In this document: positions 1 to 7,348 of the stretch, one piece after another
Numbering within the stretch: the first letter of the stretch is position 1
Layout of the letters: every line of letters starts with the position of its first letter
Source: Pseudomonadota bacterium
GTDB taxonomy: Bacteria; Pseudomonadota; Gammaproteobacteria; Burkholderiales; Rhodocyclaceae
Assembly: GCA_018261905.1 (NCBI GenBank)
Contig: JAGTRU010000030.1
Coordinates: forward strand, 1-44,191
Direction of reading: 5' to 3'
DNA length: 44,191 nt
Translations under genes and position numbers: made by a program
The notes under the pieces: model-generated
The model's database searches: none
Told to the model about the DNA's origin: nothing
The model's input: only the letters and a program-made list of their open reading frames with translations

Positions 1-543
1 GAAGGACTTGGGCACCGACAGGTACCAGAGGCGTTCGATCTGGTGGCTTGCGCCGGCATGGAAGCCTTCGTAGAACTTGTTGTAGTTCGACAGGGCGTGG
101 ATCTGGGTCTGGGCGTGACGCACCTCGTCGATCGACTGCATCAGACAGGCGACGCGCGGACCGACGCCGGGGAAATTGCGGCCGGCCGCAGCGAAACCAC
201 GGTGGGCCATATACTCCAGCGGCGAAATGCCGGTCAGGAACAGCTTGACCGCACTCAGGTAGCGCGCATCGGTGATGCCGAGGTGGCCGTTGTTCTGGGC
301 AAAAGCGTCGAGCACGGCGTACAGCTTGCGCTCCTTCTCGGCCTGGTATTTCCAGTAGGCGTCCATGGTCAGGCGGAAGGGATCTTCCCACTTGTCCCAG
401 TCGTGCACCTTGATGCCCTCGAAGGTCGCTTGCGGGAATACCTTTTCTTTCGGCTGGTAGGTCGTTTCCCAATCCAGACCGCGCGTCATGTGGGCGTATT
501 TTTCCTTCAGGCCCAGTTTCTTCTTGGTGGCTTGCATATCCAT
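1..543 (-). CDS. dmpN: Phenol hydroxylase P3 large (alpha) oxygenase subunit, N-terminal part, cut by window edge
   Basis: This is the diiron oxygenase subunit of the multicomponent phenol hydroxylase, which ortho-hydroxylates phenols to catechols in the cytoplasm. Only the first 181 residues are present (family about 510); the gene runs off the left edge. The DWETTYQ and KWEDPFRLTMDAYW blocks are characteristic of DmpN/PhN. Two iron-ligand regions are visible: SPLEY (E110) and IDEVRHAQ (E140, H143). The second half of the four-helix bundle lies outside the window. The start at 543 is preferred over the in-frame ATG at 537 because GAGGAG sits 9 nt upstream of it. It is the fourth gene of a leftward dmpKLMN operon, 13 bp after dmpM. 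dmpO and dmpP would be expected beyond the edge. Confidence 0.95.
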   Translation of the reverse strand, partial: MDMQATKKKLGLKEKYAHMTRGLDWETTYQPKEKVFPQATFEGIKVHDWDKWEDPFRLTMDAYWKYQAEKERKLYAVLDAFAQNNGHLGITDARYLSAVKLFLTGISPLEYMAHRGFAAAGRNFPGVGPRVACLMQSIDEVRHAQTQIHALSNYNKFYEGFHAGASHQIERLWYLSVPKSF

Positions 544-556
544 GTCGGTGTACTCC

Positions 557-826
557 TCAGTTTTTCCAGGACAGGGTGAAGGTGTCGTCGTCTTCGTCCA
601 GGTGGCCGGAAATGGTGATCAGGTTGACCTGCAGTTCCTGCAGGTCGAAATCGCGGCCGATGCGCTCTTCGATGGATTCGCGACGAATGACCAGTTGGTC
701 TTCGGCATTGATCTTGACCATGGCCGGCTGCTCTTCGAGGCTGGCGTGCGGATTGTCGGCAAGGATGGATTCAACGATGGGACGCGTGTCCTCGTTGGTT
801 TGAAAGGCGATGAAAACGGTAGACAT
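557..826 (-). CDS. dmpM: Phenol hydroxylase P2 effector (regulatory) protein
   Basis: This 89-residue protein matches the DmpM/MmoB-like effector family in length and sequence. These cofactor-less proteins bind the oxygenase and are needed for efficient turnover. The N-terminus STVFIAFQTNEDTRPIVE and the RESIEERIGRDFDLQELQ segment are typical of the family. The frame stays open well upstream, but the ATG at 826 is the right start: it gives the family length and lies 8 bp beyond the dmpL stop. It sits between dmpL and dmpN, the usual operon position, and is presumably cotranscribed from the sigma-54 promoter ahead of dmpK. Confidence 0.95.
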   Translation of the reverse strand: MSTVFIAFQTNEDTRPIVESILADNPHASLEEQPAMVKINAEDQLVIRRESIEERIGRDFDLQELQVNLITISGHLDEDDDTFTLSWKN

Positions 827-834
827 GAATGCTC

Positions 835-1824
835 CTAGACTGCCAGGCCAAGCTTGGCGCAGCGGGCGTTGAATTCGGTGAGGACATCCTCGAGAACACC
901 GGCGGCCTTGTCGCCCAGGGCGCGCTTGGCAAGCGGCGTCAGGGCATCGAGCGTGACGGCGCGGTACTGTTTCACCCAGTCGCTCAGAACGGCCTTGTTT
1001 TCCGGCGATTCGGCGGCGGCGACCTTGATCTGGGCATCGACCCACTTGGCGGTTTCGCCGGCCCACTCACCCATGAAGCGGGTCATCATCGAGATGGCGG
1101 TACCGCCGTTGGCCGAGAATTCGCTGTCGAGGTGGTCGTAGAACAGCGGGTAGGAAAGACCTTCAAGCACCAGGTTCTGGGCGACAAAAATCTCGAACCA
1201 GTCTTCCAGCACCAGCAGGTTTTCGACATGGCGACGCATCGGCTGCCACAGGGCGCCATCCATCCAGTCATCCTTGGCCTTGTCGAGCGCATCCGGACCG
1301 TCGAGCACGAGGCCGATGCGGGTCAGGTACTGGGCGACGCCGAGGTGGTCCATGGAGTGGTACAGGCAGGCCTGGGTGATCACCGTGCCGTAGCCATAGG
1401 CGGAAATGTAGGCGTTACCCATGTTGCCGCCCCATTCGGCATGGCGCATCGGCACCAGGATGTCGAGGGCGATCTGTTTCTGCTCGGCCGGAATCAGCTC
1501 GGCCAGGCCGCGCTCCTCGACCATATCGAAGATGGATTCGGCGGCATCCTGCTGCCGGGCTCGGGCAATGGTGTAGGAACCGTAGTAGTACTGACGCGGA
1601 TCCTTCAGCGCATACCAGTCCTTCATCTGGATCTTGGTGCGCTTCTTGTCGAACAGCACATTGTCCGCATCCCAAGCCGGACGATAGTGGAAGACGCTTT
1701 CCTGCTGGATGTTGTAGCTGCCCTCCTGGTAACGGCTGGCCGGCTTGTCGCCGAACCGCTCTACCAGGTGGTCAAAGGTATTGCGCAGTGGCTTGATCGC
1801 CACCGTACGCAGATCGATCTGCAT
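835..1824 (-). CDS. dmpL: Phenol hydroxylase P1 small (beta) oxygenase subunit
   Basis: The 329-residue beta subunit pairs with DmpN to form the hydroxylase core; it keeps a ferritin-like fold but does not carry the catalytic diiron centre. The start MQIDLRTVAIKPLRNTFDHL and the DPRQYYYGSYTIARA block are diagnostic of DmpL/PhL. The length equals that of the family. GAGGAG precedes the ATG by a short spacer (TAAGAGGAGACATAC-ATG). The gene is intact and lies 36 bp after dmpK in the leftward phenol operon. Confidence 0.95.
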   Translation of the reverse strand: MQIDLRTVAIKPLRNTFDHLVERFGDKPASRYQEGSYNIQQESVFHYRPAWDADNVLFDKKRTKIQMKDWYALKDPRQYYYGSYTIARARQQDAAESIFDMVEERGLAELIPAEQKQIALDILVPMRHAEWGGNMGNAYISAYGYGTVITQACLYHSMDHLGVAQYLTRIGLVLDGPDALDKAKDDWMDGALWQPMRRHVENLLVLEDWFEIFVAQNLVLEGLSYPLFYDHLDSEFSANGGTAISMMTRFMGEWAGETAKWVDAQIKVAAAESPENKAVLSDWVKQYRAVTLDALTPLAKRALGDKAAGVLEDVLTEFNARCAKLGLAV

Positions 1825-1860
1825 GTATGTCTCCTCTTATTGTTCCCGTTGCCGGGATGT

Positions 1861-2136
1861 TCAAACAGCGTCTGAAATGTCCTGCCGCGAAATCGCGTTC
1901 AGGCGCGACACCCAGTCACCCGAACCGGGTTCCAGGGGATCGAGTACGATGACTTCGTTGGTCAGGCAAAACTCGTGAAAAGCCGCTTCGGGAAGCATCA
2001 GTTCGACAGCCAGCGCCGGATCGCCAATGGCGAACTCGAACTCGATGAACCCATCGGCGCGCTGCCGGCAAACGCGGACATAACGGCGGATGGCGCCGAG
2101 GTTCGTGGCCGAGCGATTTGTTTCCTGTTGCCCCAT
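1861..2136 (-). CDS. dmpK: Phenol hydroxylase P0 assembly protein
   Basis: This 91-residue DmpK/PhK homologue is the small component that in characterised systems helps assemble active, iron-loaded hydroxylase rather than acting in turnover. The RRYVRVCRQRADGFIEFEFAIGD segment matches the family. AGGAG lies 8 nt before the ATG. It is the first gene of the operon, and its start codon is about 55 bp from the -12 element of the sigma-54 promoter, so it sets the 5' end of the phenol hydroxylase transcript. The divergent activator gene is 337 bp away. Confidence 0.92.
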   Translation of the reverse strand: MGQQETNRSATNLGAIRRYVRVCRQRADGFIEFEFAIGDPALAVELMLPEAAFHEFCLTNEVIVLDPLEPGSGDWVSRLNAISRQDISDAV

Positions 2137-2190
2137 GCTGAATGCTCCTGAAAACGACTCCGCAGATACGGCGTCGAGGACAAGCCTTAA

Positions 2191-2205
2191 TCAAGGAGCG
2201 TGCCA
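2191..2205 (-). promoter_or_regulatory. Sigma-54 (-24/-12) promoter of the phenol hydroxylase operon
   Basis: On the minus strand this reads TGGCACG-CTCC-TTGA, against the consensus TGGCACG-N4-TTGC. All seven -24 positions match; the -12 element has A in place of the final C. It points at dmpK with a short leader. The facing regulator belongs to the sigma-54 activator class, which supports the call. An A/T-rich stretch around 2220-2250 could hold an IHF bend site, but I see no clean IHF consensus. Confidence 0.88.
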
Positions 2206-2278
2206 CCACATCAGATCGTTGTTTTTATTGATTTTTGCAAAATTATCGACAACAGCTTCCTCATTGGTAAATTACGAT

Positions 2279-2326
2279 TTGATGAACCAATTCATTACTA
2301 ATTAACCATTTGATCAATTCGAACAA
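2279..2326 (-). promoter_or_regulatory. Two upstream activator sequences for the DmpR-type regulator
   Basis: Two inverted-repeat sites resemble the XylR/DmpR UAS consensus TTGATCAATTGATCAA. One is TTGATCAATTCGAACAA at 2310-2326. The other is TTGATGAACCAATTCATTA at 2279-2297, with TGATGAA and TTCATTA as 7-bp arms around a 4-bp spacer and one mismatch. They are 31 bp apart, about three helical turns, so on one DNA face. They lie roughly 100-145 bp upstream of the predicted dmpK transcript start, a usual distance for enhancer-like sites. Confidence 0.75.
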
Positions 2327-2473
2327 AAAATTTACGAGCAAGCAAAAAATCTCGATAAATTTGTTTCGAGCGGAGATTTCACAAGCCCACTTGACCGCGC
2401 GGGGAAGTAGAATGTGGGGATCAAAAAGCTGGTCGATGCACTCCCTCGCCGGCACATAAAACAGTGAGACAAA

Positions 2474-4150
2474 ATGACGACAATTCAGTATCCGGCGTCG
2501 AACGACCTGCGCGAGCTGGTGCACTTTTCCGAGAAGGACGGCACCATCTGGCTGGCCGACAACCGCATGGTGCTCATGCACACCTCGGCCCTCGGTGCCC
2601 TGCGCAAGGAACTCATTGGTTCGGTCGGCAAGGAGCACACGCGCCGCGTCCTGACCCGCATGGGCTACGCCGCCGGCGTGCGCGACGCCGAACTGGCCAA
2701 GCGCATCCGCGGCAGCCAATCGCTGACCGACGCCTTCTTCACCGGCCCGCAATTGCACATGCTTGAAGGCGTCGTCCGGGTGACGCCGATCCACATGAAG
2801 ATCGACTTCGAGAGCGGCGACTTCGCCGGCGAATTCCTCTGGGAAAACTCCTGGGAACAGGAAGTGCACATGCGCGAGTTCGGCCAGTCGGACGAACCCG
2901 TCTGCTGGTCGCAGATTGGCTATGCCTCGGGCTACACCTCGGCCTTCATGGGCCGCTTCATCCTGTTCAAGGAAATCGAGTGCGTCGCCTGCGGCCACAA
3001 CAACTGCCGCATCGTCGGCAAGCCGCTCGAAGAATGGGAAGACGCCGCCGAGCACGCCAATTACTTCGAATCCGACTCGATGCTCACCCACCTGCTGGAG
3101 CTGCGTAACCAGGTCGATTACCTGCGCACGACCATCTCGCAGCAGACGGCGACGCCTAATCTGGTCGGCAACTCCACCGGTTTCCGCCACGCCTACGATC
3201 TCGTCCAGCGCGCCGCCGGCACCCAGGTCTCGGTGCTGCTGCTCGGTGAAACCGGCGTCGGCAAGGAACGCTTCGCGCGTACCCTGCACCAACTGAGCCC
3301 GCGCAAGCAGGGGCCTTTCGTCGCCATCAACTGCGCGGCGCTGCCCAACGACCTCATCGAATCCGAACTGTTCGGCGTCGAGAAAGGCGCCTTCACCGGC
3401 GCCCAGACCTCGCGCATCGGCAAGTTCGAACGCGCTGACGGCGGCACCATCTTTCTCGACGAAATCGGCGAACTGCCGCTCGCCGCCCAAGCCAAACTGC
3501 TGCGCGTGCTGCAGGAAGGCGAGATCGAACGACTGGGCGACGACCGGGTGCGCAAGATCAATGTGCGCATCGTCGCGGCGACCAATGTCGACCTGCAGAA
3601 TGCCGTCAAGGAAGGGCGTTTCCGCTCCGACCTCTACTACCGGCTCAACGTCTATCCAATCCAGATTCCGGCGCTGCGCGAACGGGTCGCCGACATCCCG
3701 CTACTCGTCGAAGCCATGCTCGCCCGCTTCTGCACCCTTTACGAAAAGAAGCTGCTCGGCGTCAGCGACAAGACCCTGCAGGCGATCAAGCGCTACCAGT
3801 GGCCGGGCAATATCCGCGAACTGGAAAACATGATCGAGCGCGGCGTCATCCTCGCCCCGCAAGGCGGCTGGATCGACCTCGAACACCTGTTCACCCACGT
3901 CGGCGAAGTGGCCAACTGGGACTGCCAGATCTCCCCGGCCGGCAACCTCGAAAACAAGCCCGAACCCTGCCGCACGGCAAACCTGCTCGACGCCATCCTG
4001 AACAGCGGCATTCCCTTGGAAGACCTCGAAAGCCGCCTGCTCGACGAGGCTGTCAAGCGCGCCGACGGCAACTTGGCGAGCGCCGCGCGCACCCTGGGCA
4101 TCACCCGGCCGCAGTTGCAATATCGGCTGAAAAAAAAGGACAGCGCTTAG
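2474..4150 (+). CDS. dmpR: Phenol-responsive sigma-54 activator (DmpR/MopR/PoxR type)
   Basis: This 558-residue NtrC-class activator has an N-terminal XylR_N/V4R effector domain (about 15-190), an AAA+ domain and a C-terminal Fis-type helix-turn-helix (about 525-556). The AAA+ domain has Walker A GETGVGKE (259-265), the sigma-54 contact loop GAFTGA (305-310) and Walker B IFLDE (326-330). Residues C144, E167, C170 and C178 reproduce the spacing of the MopR zinc site, and H95 and W123 fall where MopR has its phenol-binding His and Trp; this mapping is from memory of published MopR residue numbers. The family binds phenols directly, then oligomerises and activates sigma-54 polymerase. It faces away from dmpK with a sigma-54 promoter and two UAS between, so it is the likely operon activator. 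Confidence 0.92.
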   Translation: MTTIQYPASNDLRELVHFSEKDGTIWLADNRMVLMHTSALGALRKELIGSVGKEHTRRVLTRMGYAAGVRDAELAKRIRGSQSLTDAFFTGPQLHMLEGVVRVTPIHMKIDFESGDFAGEFLWENSWEQEVHMREFGQSDEPVCWSQIGYASGYTSAFMGRFILFKEIECVACGHNNCRIVGKPLEEWEDAAEHANYFESDSMLTHLLELRNQVDYLRTTISQQTATPNLVGNSTGFRHAYDLVQRAAGTQVSVLLLGETGVGKERFARTLHQLSPRKQGPFVAINCAALPNDLIESELFGVEKGAFTGAQTSRIGKFERADGGTIFLDEIGELPLAAQAKLLRVLQEGEIERLGDDRVRKINVRIVAATNVDLQNAVKEGRFRSDLYYRLNVYPIQIPALRERVADIPLLVEAMLARFCTLYEKKLLGVSDKTLQAIKRYQWPGNIRELENMIERGVILAPQGGWIDLEHLFTHVGEVANWDCQISPAGNLENKPEPCRTANLLDAILNSGIPLEDLESRLLDEAVKRADGNLASAARTLGITRPQLQYRLKKKDSA

Positions 4151-4439
4151 TGCGGAATATCGCGTGAATTGACCATAATTTTCACCAAAGCTGATCAGCA
4201 AATATCAGGCGCCGGACCAACTCGGCATAGTGGCAATGAAACGGTCAGCAGACAGATATCGGCCAGGAACAGACCTTCAAAAAACTGCTTCATAGCGGAC
4301 ACAGCCTCTATCCGTATGATTGCTGATTGATAAGGAGATCCGCATCGGATAATCTCCATGTCATTCAAAACCTTACAGGCGATCTGATCGTGTCCGTGTT
4401 ATTGGCAATAACGCGGGCGCTTCTGTGCCTGAATAACTG
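4151..4439. other. Non-coding gap between dmpR and the cassette array, with two inverted repeats
   Basis: I see no gene here. An inverted repeat at 4334-4357 pairs GGAGAT-CCG with CGG-ATA-ATCTCC (three-base asymmetry). A second at 4392-4418 has 13-bp arms (two G-T wobbles) around a single G. Further out, CAGGC (about 4376) could pair with GCCTG (about 4427), just before the GTTAGGC at 4439. The 4363-4445 stretch could therefore be a degenerate upstream attC or an attI remnant, but only the outer core box is convincing. Confidence 0.4.
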
Positions 4440-4455
4440 TTAGGCCTCCTCAATC

Positions 4456-5070
4456 ATGGCAACCTATCCATCCACATTCATTCACTGCCCGCACTGCGAA
4501 GCCCAAGTGCAAGCTACTGTTCTTGGTGAAAAGGAGTATCCGCCCTACGAAGACTCCGAGCCTTGCAAGTATCAATTCGTTGCATGTTCTCAGTGTGGAA
4601 CAGCAATGGTCGGTTATTGCGAATGGGAATATGGTGAGGAAGGAGATCAGGGCTGGGGGAAGCTGACTCGACGCTGGCCACAGGTCGATCAACAGTTGCA
4701 CCAAAATATTCCAAGGATCGTCCGCAAATCGCTCGAAGAAGCGAGACGTTGCATTTCTGCGAAGGCGTTCACAGCGTGCGCGGTAATGGTCGGGCGAGCC
4801 ATAGAAGGCATGTGCAAAGACAAGGTCAAAGCCAAGTACCTTGGCGATGGGCTTAAGAAGCTCAAGGCCCAAGGGATCATCGACGAGAAATTGTTTCAAT
4901 GGGGTGAAGCTTTGAGAAACGAGCGAAACATCGGGGCTCATGCCGGCACGGACTCCGTATCTTGGCAGGATGCACGCGATGTTTTGGATTTCTCGTTTGC
5001 CATGGCCGAGTATGTTTATGTGCTGGACGAAAAATACAAAGAATATGTCAGTCGCAAATCCGGAAAGTAG
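4456..5070 (+). CDS. DUF4145 domain protein with N-terminal zinc ribbon (cassette 1)
   Basis: This 204-residue protein has CPHC (residues 11-14) and CSQC (44-47), likely a zinc ribbon, then an alpha-helical region containing NIPRIVRKSLEEARRC, MVGRAIEGMC and LRNERNIGAHAG. That pattern (cluster of helices, R-N-x2-AH near the end) fits DUF4145, a family of unknown biochemistry that is often found near restriction and other defence genes. The ATG lies 16 bp after the cassette boundary, with no clear Shine-Dalgarno sequence. The stop is immediately followed by the attC inverse core at 5071, as in a compact cassette. A role in defence is inference; no active site is recognisable. Confidence 0.8.
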   Translation: MATYPSTFIHCPHCEAQVQATVLGEKEYPPYEDSEPCKYQFVACSQCGTAMVGYCEWEYGEEGDQGWGKLTRRWPQVDQQLHQNIPRIVRKSLEEARRCISAKAFTACAVMVGRAIEGMCKDKVKAKYLGDGLKKLKAQGIIDEKLFQWGEALRNERNIGAHAGTDSVSWQDARDVLDFSFAMAEYVYVLDEKYKEYVSRKSGK

Positions 5071-5138
5071 GCCTGACCTTTCGTTGCAGGGGACGCTCCG
5101 CCTCTCGGCGGCGCGCCCCTGAACTCAATTCGTTAGAT
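5071..5138 (+). repeat. attC recombination site of cassette 1
   Basis: This 68-bp imperfect palindrome starts with inverse core GCCTGAC at 5071-5077 and ends with core GTTAGAT at 5132-5138. Internal arms are CAGGGG (about 5087) and CCCCTG (about 5116), and a CCGCC-TCTC-GGCGG hairpin sits at the apex. Spacing and arm order (R', L', variable apex, L'', R'') are those of integron attC sites. The expected cut is between G5132 and T5133. It directly abuts the stop codon of the DUF4145 gene. Confidence 0.8.
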
Positions 5139-5152
5139 TTCTCGGAGCAGGT

Positions 5153-5956
5153 ATGCCTGACATCAATCAAGCAGAAAGAGCCTTACGTGCGTGGCCAATT
5201 CTCACTGGCACAGCCAAGCGGAAGGAGACGCTCACATATCTCCAATTGGGAAATGCACTTGGCATTCATCATCGTGCCGTTAGATTTGTGCTCGGCCCAA
5301 TTCAGGATTACTGCATGGAAGTAGGCTTGCCGCCCTTAACAATCCTCGTAGTAAACGGTTCAGGGCATCCGGGTAGCGGGTTCATCGCCCACGATTTGAA
5401 TCATTTTGACGAAGGGTTAAGCTCAGTGTGGTCAAAAGACTGGAAATCGGTCGAAAATCCATTCGAGTTTGCGTCGCCTGGCATCTCATACAAATCGCTG
5501 CTAAAGCACCTAACAATAACGCCAGACGATTCAGAGGAAGTCTATGTAAAGGTCAAATCCCGGGGCATTAAACAACTACTATTTCGCGACGCACTTCTAC
5601 ATGCGTATTCTCGGAAATGCGCATTTACCGGAATTTCAATTCCAGAAACTCTTGAGGCCTGCCACATCGTGCCGTGGTCCCAGTCGACTCCGCAGCAGCG
5701 CATGGACGTCAGAAACGGGCTGCTACTGAATGTCCTTCATCATCGTCTGTTTGATCGCGGCTACATCACCATTTCCAAGGATCACAACATCGTATATTAC
5801 GATCCCAAGGGAAAAGACCGTGGGCATTCTGCCTTCGAGCGATCCTTTACCATCGGACTTCATGGAAAGCCTATGGCTGTTCCAAGGCTACTTAAGCATC
5901 GTCCTCTCGCCGAATACATTGAGCAACACCACGTAATTGCAGAGTGGGACATTTAG
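5153..5956 (+). CDS. HNH endonuclease with N-terminal winged-helix-like region (cassette 2)
   Basis: This 267-residue protein has a C-terminal HNH nuclease domain (about 145-240): a C-x-F-TGISIPETLEACHIVPWS segment, then RNGLLLNVLHHRLFDRGYITI. ACHIVPWS gives the first HNH histidine, NGLLLNVLHH the Asn/His, and FDRG the downstream helix. The first ~75 residues (YLQLGNALGIHHRAVRFVLGPIQ, then PPLTILVVN) look like a small DNA-binding helix-turn-helix fold. GGAG lies 9 nt before the ATG. Similar HNH proteins occur in restriction and other defence settings and in cassettes; its target is not predictable. The stop codon TAG overlaps the attC inverse core. Confidence 0.85.
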   Translation: MPDINQAERALRAWPILTGTAKRKETLTYLQLGNALGIHHRAVRFVLGPIQDYCMEVGLPPLTILVVNGSGHPGSGFIAHDLNHFDEGLSSVWSKDWKSVENPFEFASPGISYKSLLKHLTITPDDSEEVYVKVKSRGIKQLLFRDALLHAYSRKCAFTGISIPETLEACHIVPWSQSTPQQRMDVRNGLLLNVLHHRLFDRGYITISKDHNIVYYDPKGKDRGHSAFERSFTIGLHGKPMAVPRLLKHRPLAEYIEQHHVIAEWDI

Positions 5957-6049
5957 CTAACCATCGCTTCGAGGGGGCCGCCGGCAAGTGCTTCTTGCCG
6001 GTTCCCGATCCGCTTCGCGGCTGGGCGGCCCTCAAGCTAAACGTTCCAG
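5955..6049 (+). repeat. Terminal attC-like site of cassette 2
   Basis: This is a 95-bp palindrome. Inverse core AGCTAAC (5955-5961, one mismatch to RYYYAAC) overlaps the HNH stop. Arms GCTTCGAGGGGGCCGCC and GGCGGCCCTCAAGC pair almost fully, with GC-rich apical hairpins between. The right end is AAACG followed by TTCCAGA rather than TTRRRY. That fits the last site of an array, where the bases after the cut belong to the flanking chromosome, or a decayed core. Confidence 0.65.
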
Positions 6050-6195
6050 AACGACCGTTTTCCAAAATCGGCTATGGCCGTTTTGGGCACCCTGCTGTCA
6101 TTCGACTTGTGCGGGTCAAGTTGATGATTTCGTCTGGTCAGATCGGATACGATTCTATGGTCAACACAATGCGATTCCGCACTTAGGGCGAAAAC

Positions 6196-7098
6196 ATGGA
6201 ATTCCGCCAGCTCAAATACTTCATCGCCGTCGCCGAGGAACTCAACATCGGCCGCGCCGCGACGCGCCTGCATATCTCGCAACCACCGCTGACCCGGCAG
6301 ATCCAGCAACTCGAAGAAGAATTCGGCGCCCAACTGTTCCTGCGCACGGCGCGCGGCGTCGAGCTGACCCAGGCCGGCGAGACCTTCCTGCGCGACGCCC
6401 GCAATATCCGCGACCTCATGGAGCAGGCCGGCGAACGCGCCCGCGAAGCCGGCCAGGGCAAACAGGGCAAGATGGACATCGGCATCTTCGGCTCGGGCAT
6501 CCTCGACGTCATCCCGAAAGTCCTGCACGCCTTCCGCGCCAGCCACCCGAATGTGCAAATCGCGCTGCACACGATGAGCAAGAAGGAACAGATCGAAGCC
6601 CTGCGCCAGCACCGCATCAGCGCCGGCTTCAACCGCATGCTGGCGCCACTGCCCGACATCTCGTCGGAACCGGTGCACATGGAAAGCATCATGGTCGCGG
6701 TTAATGAGCACCACCCGCTGGCCGCCAAGCCGGCCATCCTGCTTCGGGAACTGGCCGACCAGCCGCTCATTCTCTTCCCGAGCGGCGCGCGCCCGAGTTT
6801 CATCGACAAGATCTGGTCGCTATGCGCCGGCGAAGGTTTCGAGCCGCAAGTCGCCCAGGAAGTCGGCGACGCCCCGACCAGCGTCGCCCTCGTCGCCGCC
6901 GGCTTCGGCCTCAGCCTGGTCCCCGAAGCCGCCACCAGCCTGAGCGTCCCCGGCGTCGTCTACCGCCGCCTGGCCAACGCACCGGATGCCGTCGTCGATT
7001 TAAGCTGCATCTACCGCACCGATGACGAGTCGCCGATTTTGCAGGGGTTTTTGCAGACTATTCGGGAATTCAGGTTACGGAATGAGGGGCGGCACTGA
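6196..7098 (+). CDS. LysR-family transcriptional regulator (BenM/CatM/ClcR-like)
   Basis: This 300-residue LTTR has a winged helix-turn-helix at residues 1-60 (MEFRQLKYFIAVAEELNIGRAATRLHISQPPLTRQI) and a periplasmic-binding-protein-like effector domain (about 92-295, starting MDIGIFGSGILDVIPKVL). The RQLKYFIAVAEE start and the QPPLTRQIQQLEEE helix resemble regulators of aromatic ring-cleavage operons, which respond to muconate-type inducers. LTTRs often regulate a divergent neighbour, but the upstream neighbour is the integron array, so its original target may be elsewhere, for instance the meta-cleavage cluster at 21-23 kb. That link is a guess. Confidence 0.9.
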   Translation: MEFRQLKYFIAVAEELNIGRAATRLHISQPPLTRQIQQLEEEFGAQLFLRTARGVELTQAGETFLRDARNIRDLMEQAGERAREAGQGKQGKMDIGIFGSGILDVIPKVLHAFRASHPNVQIALHTMSKKEQIEALRQHRISAGFNRMLAPLPDISSEPVHMESIMVAVNEHHPLAAKPAILLRELADQPLILFPSGARPSFIDKIWSLCAGEGFEPQVAQEVGDAPTSVALVAAGFGLSLVPEAATSLSVPGVVYRRLANAPDAVVDLSCIYRTDDESPILQGFLQTIREFRLRNEGRH

Positions 7099-7201
7099 GG
7101 CACCAAAAATTGCACAGCATGCTGATGCTCAGTGTACGTCTTCCCGAAAGACCCGGGCCACCGCTTCGATGATTGCCGCCCCCCCGGCCGGGTCAGAACA
7201 G

Positions 7202-7300
7202 ATGGAAAGCCTTCTGCTCGCAGTCAATGCCCCCCACCGGCTGACCGCGCAGCCAGCCATCCTGATCCTGAGCGAGGCCCGCCCCGGCGTCTTCAGTACA
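7202..7300 (+). pseudogene. Fragment of a second LysR-family gene (effector domain relic)
   Basis: The plus-strand frame reads MESLLLAVNAPHRLTAQPAIL then SEARPGVF. It aligns with residues about 160-200 of the intact LysR protein just upstream (MESIMVAVNEHHPLAAKPAIL ... SGARPSF), with roughly 13 codons lost between the two blocks. No start, no DNA-binding domain and no continuation are present. It is best explained as the remains of a paralogous or duplicated regulator, left 100 bp after the intact copy. Only the short similarity supports it. Confidence 0.6.
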
Positions 7301-7348
7301 GAAAGCCGCCTTGAACCAAGCAATCGCCAGCGGCAACACAACTCGCCA

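Larger units (their letters stand above)
4440..6043 (+). mobile_element. Two-cassette integron array without visible integrase (CALIN-like)
   Basis: Two consecutive units each contain one rightward gene followed closely by an attC-like palindrome. GTTRRRY core sites mark the joints: GTTAGGC at 4439-4445, GTTAGAT at 5132-5138, and a last joint G/TTCCAG at 6043/6044. Cassette 1 is 4440-5132 (693 bp) and cassette 2 is 5133-6043 (911 bp). Each cassette's first core box is complementary, with one mismatch, to the inverse core next to its own stop codon: GTTAGGC with GCCTGAC, and GTTAGAT with AGCTAAC. Both genes are visibly A+T-richer than their neighbours. No tyrosine recombinase gene is in the window. 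Confidence 0.75.

Noticed and set aside
2261..3490. 409-codon open frame on the minus strand, overlapping the phenol control region
   Set aside because: It is a shadow of the DmpR-type gene and runs across the UAS region.
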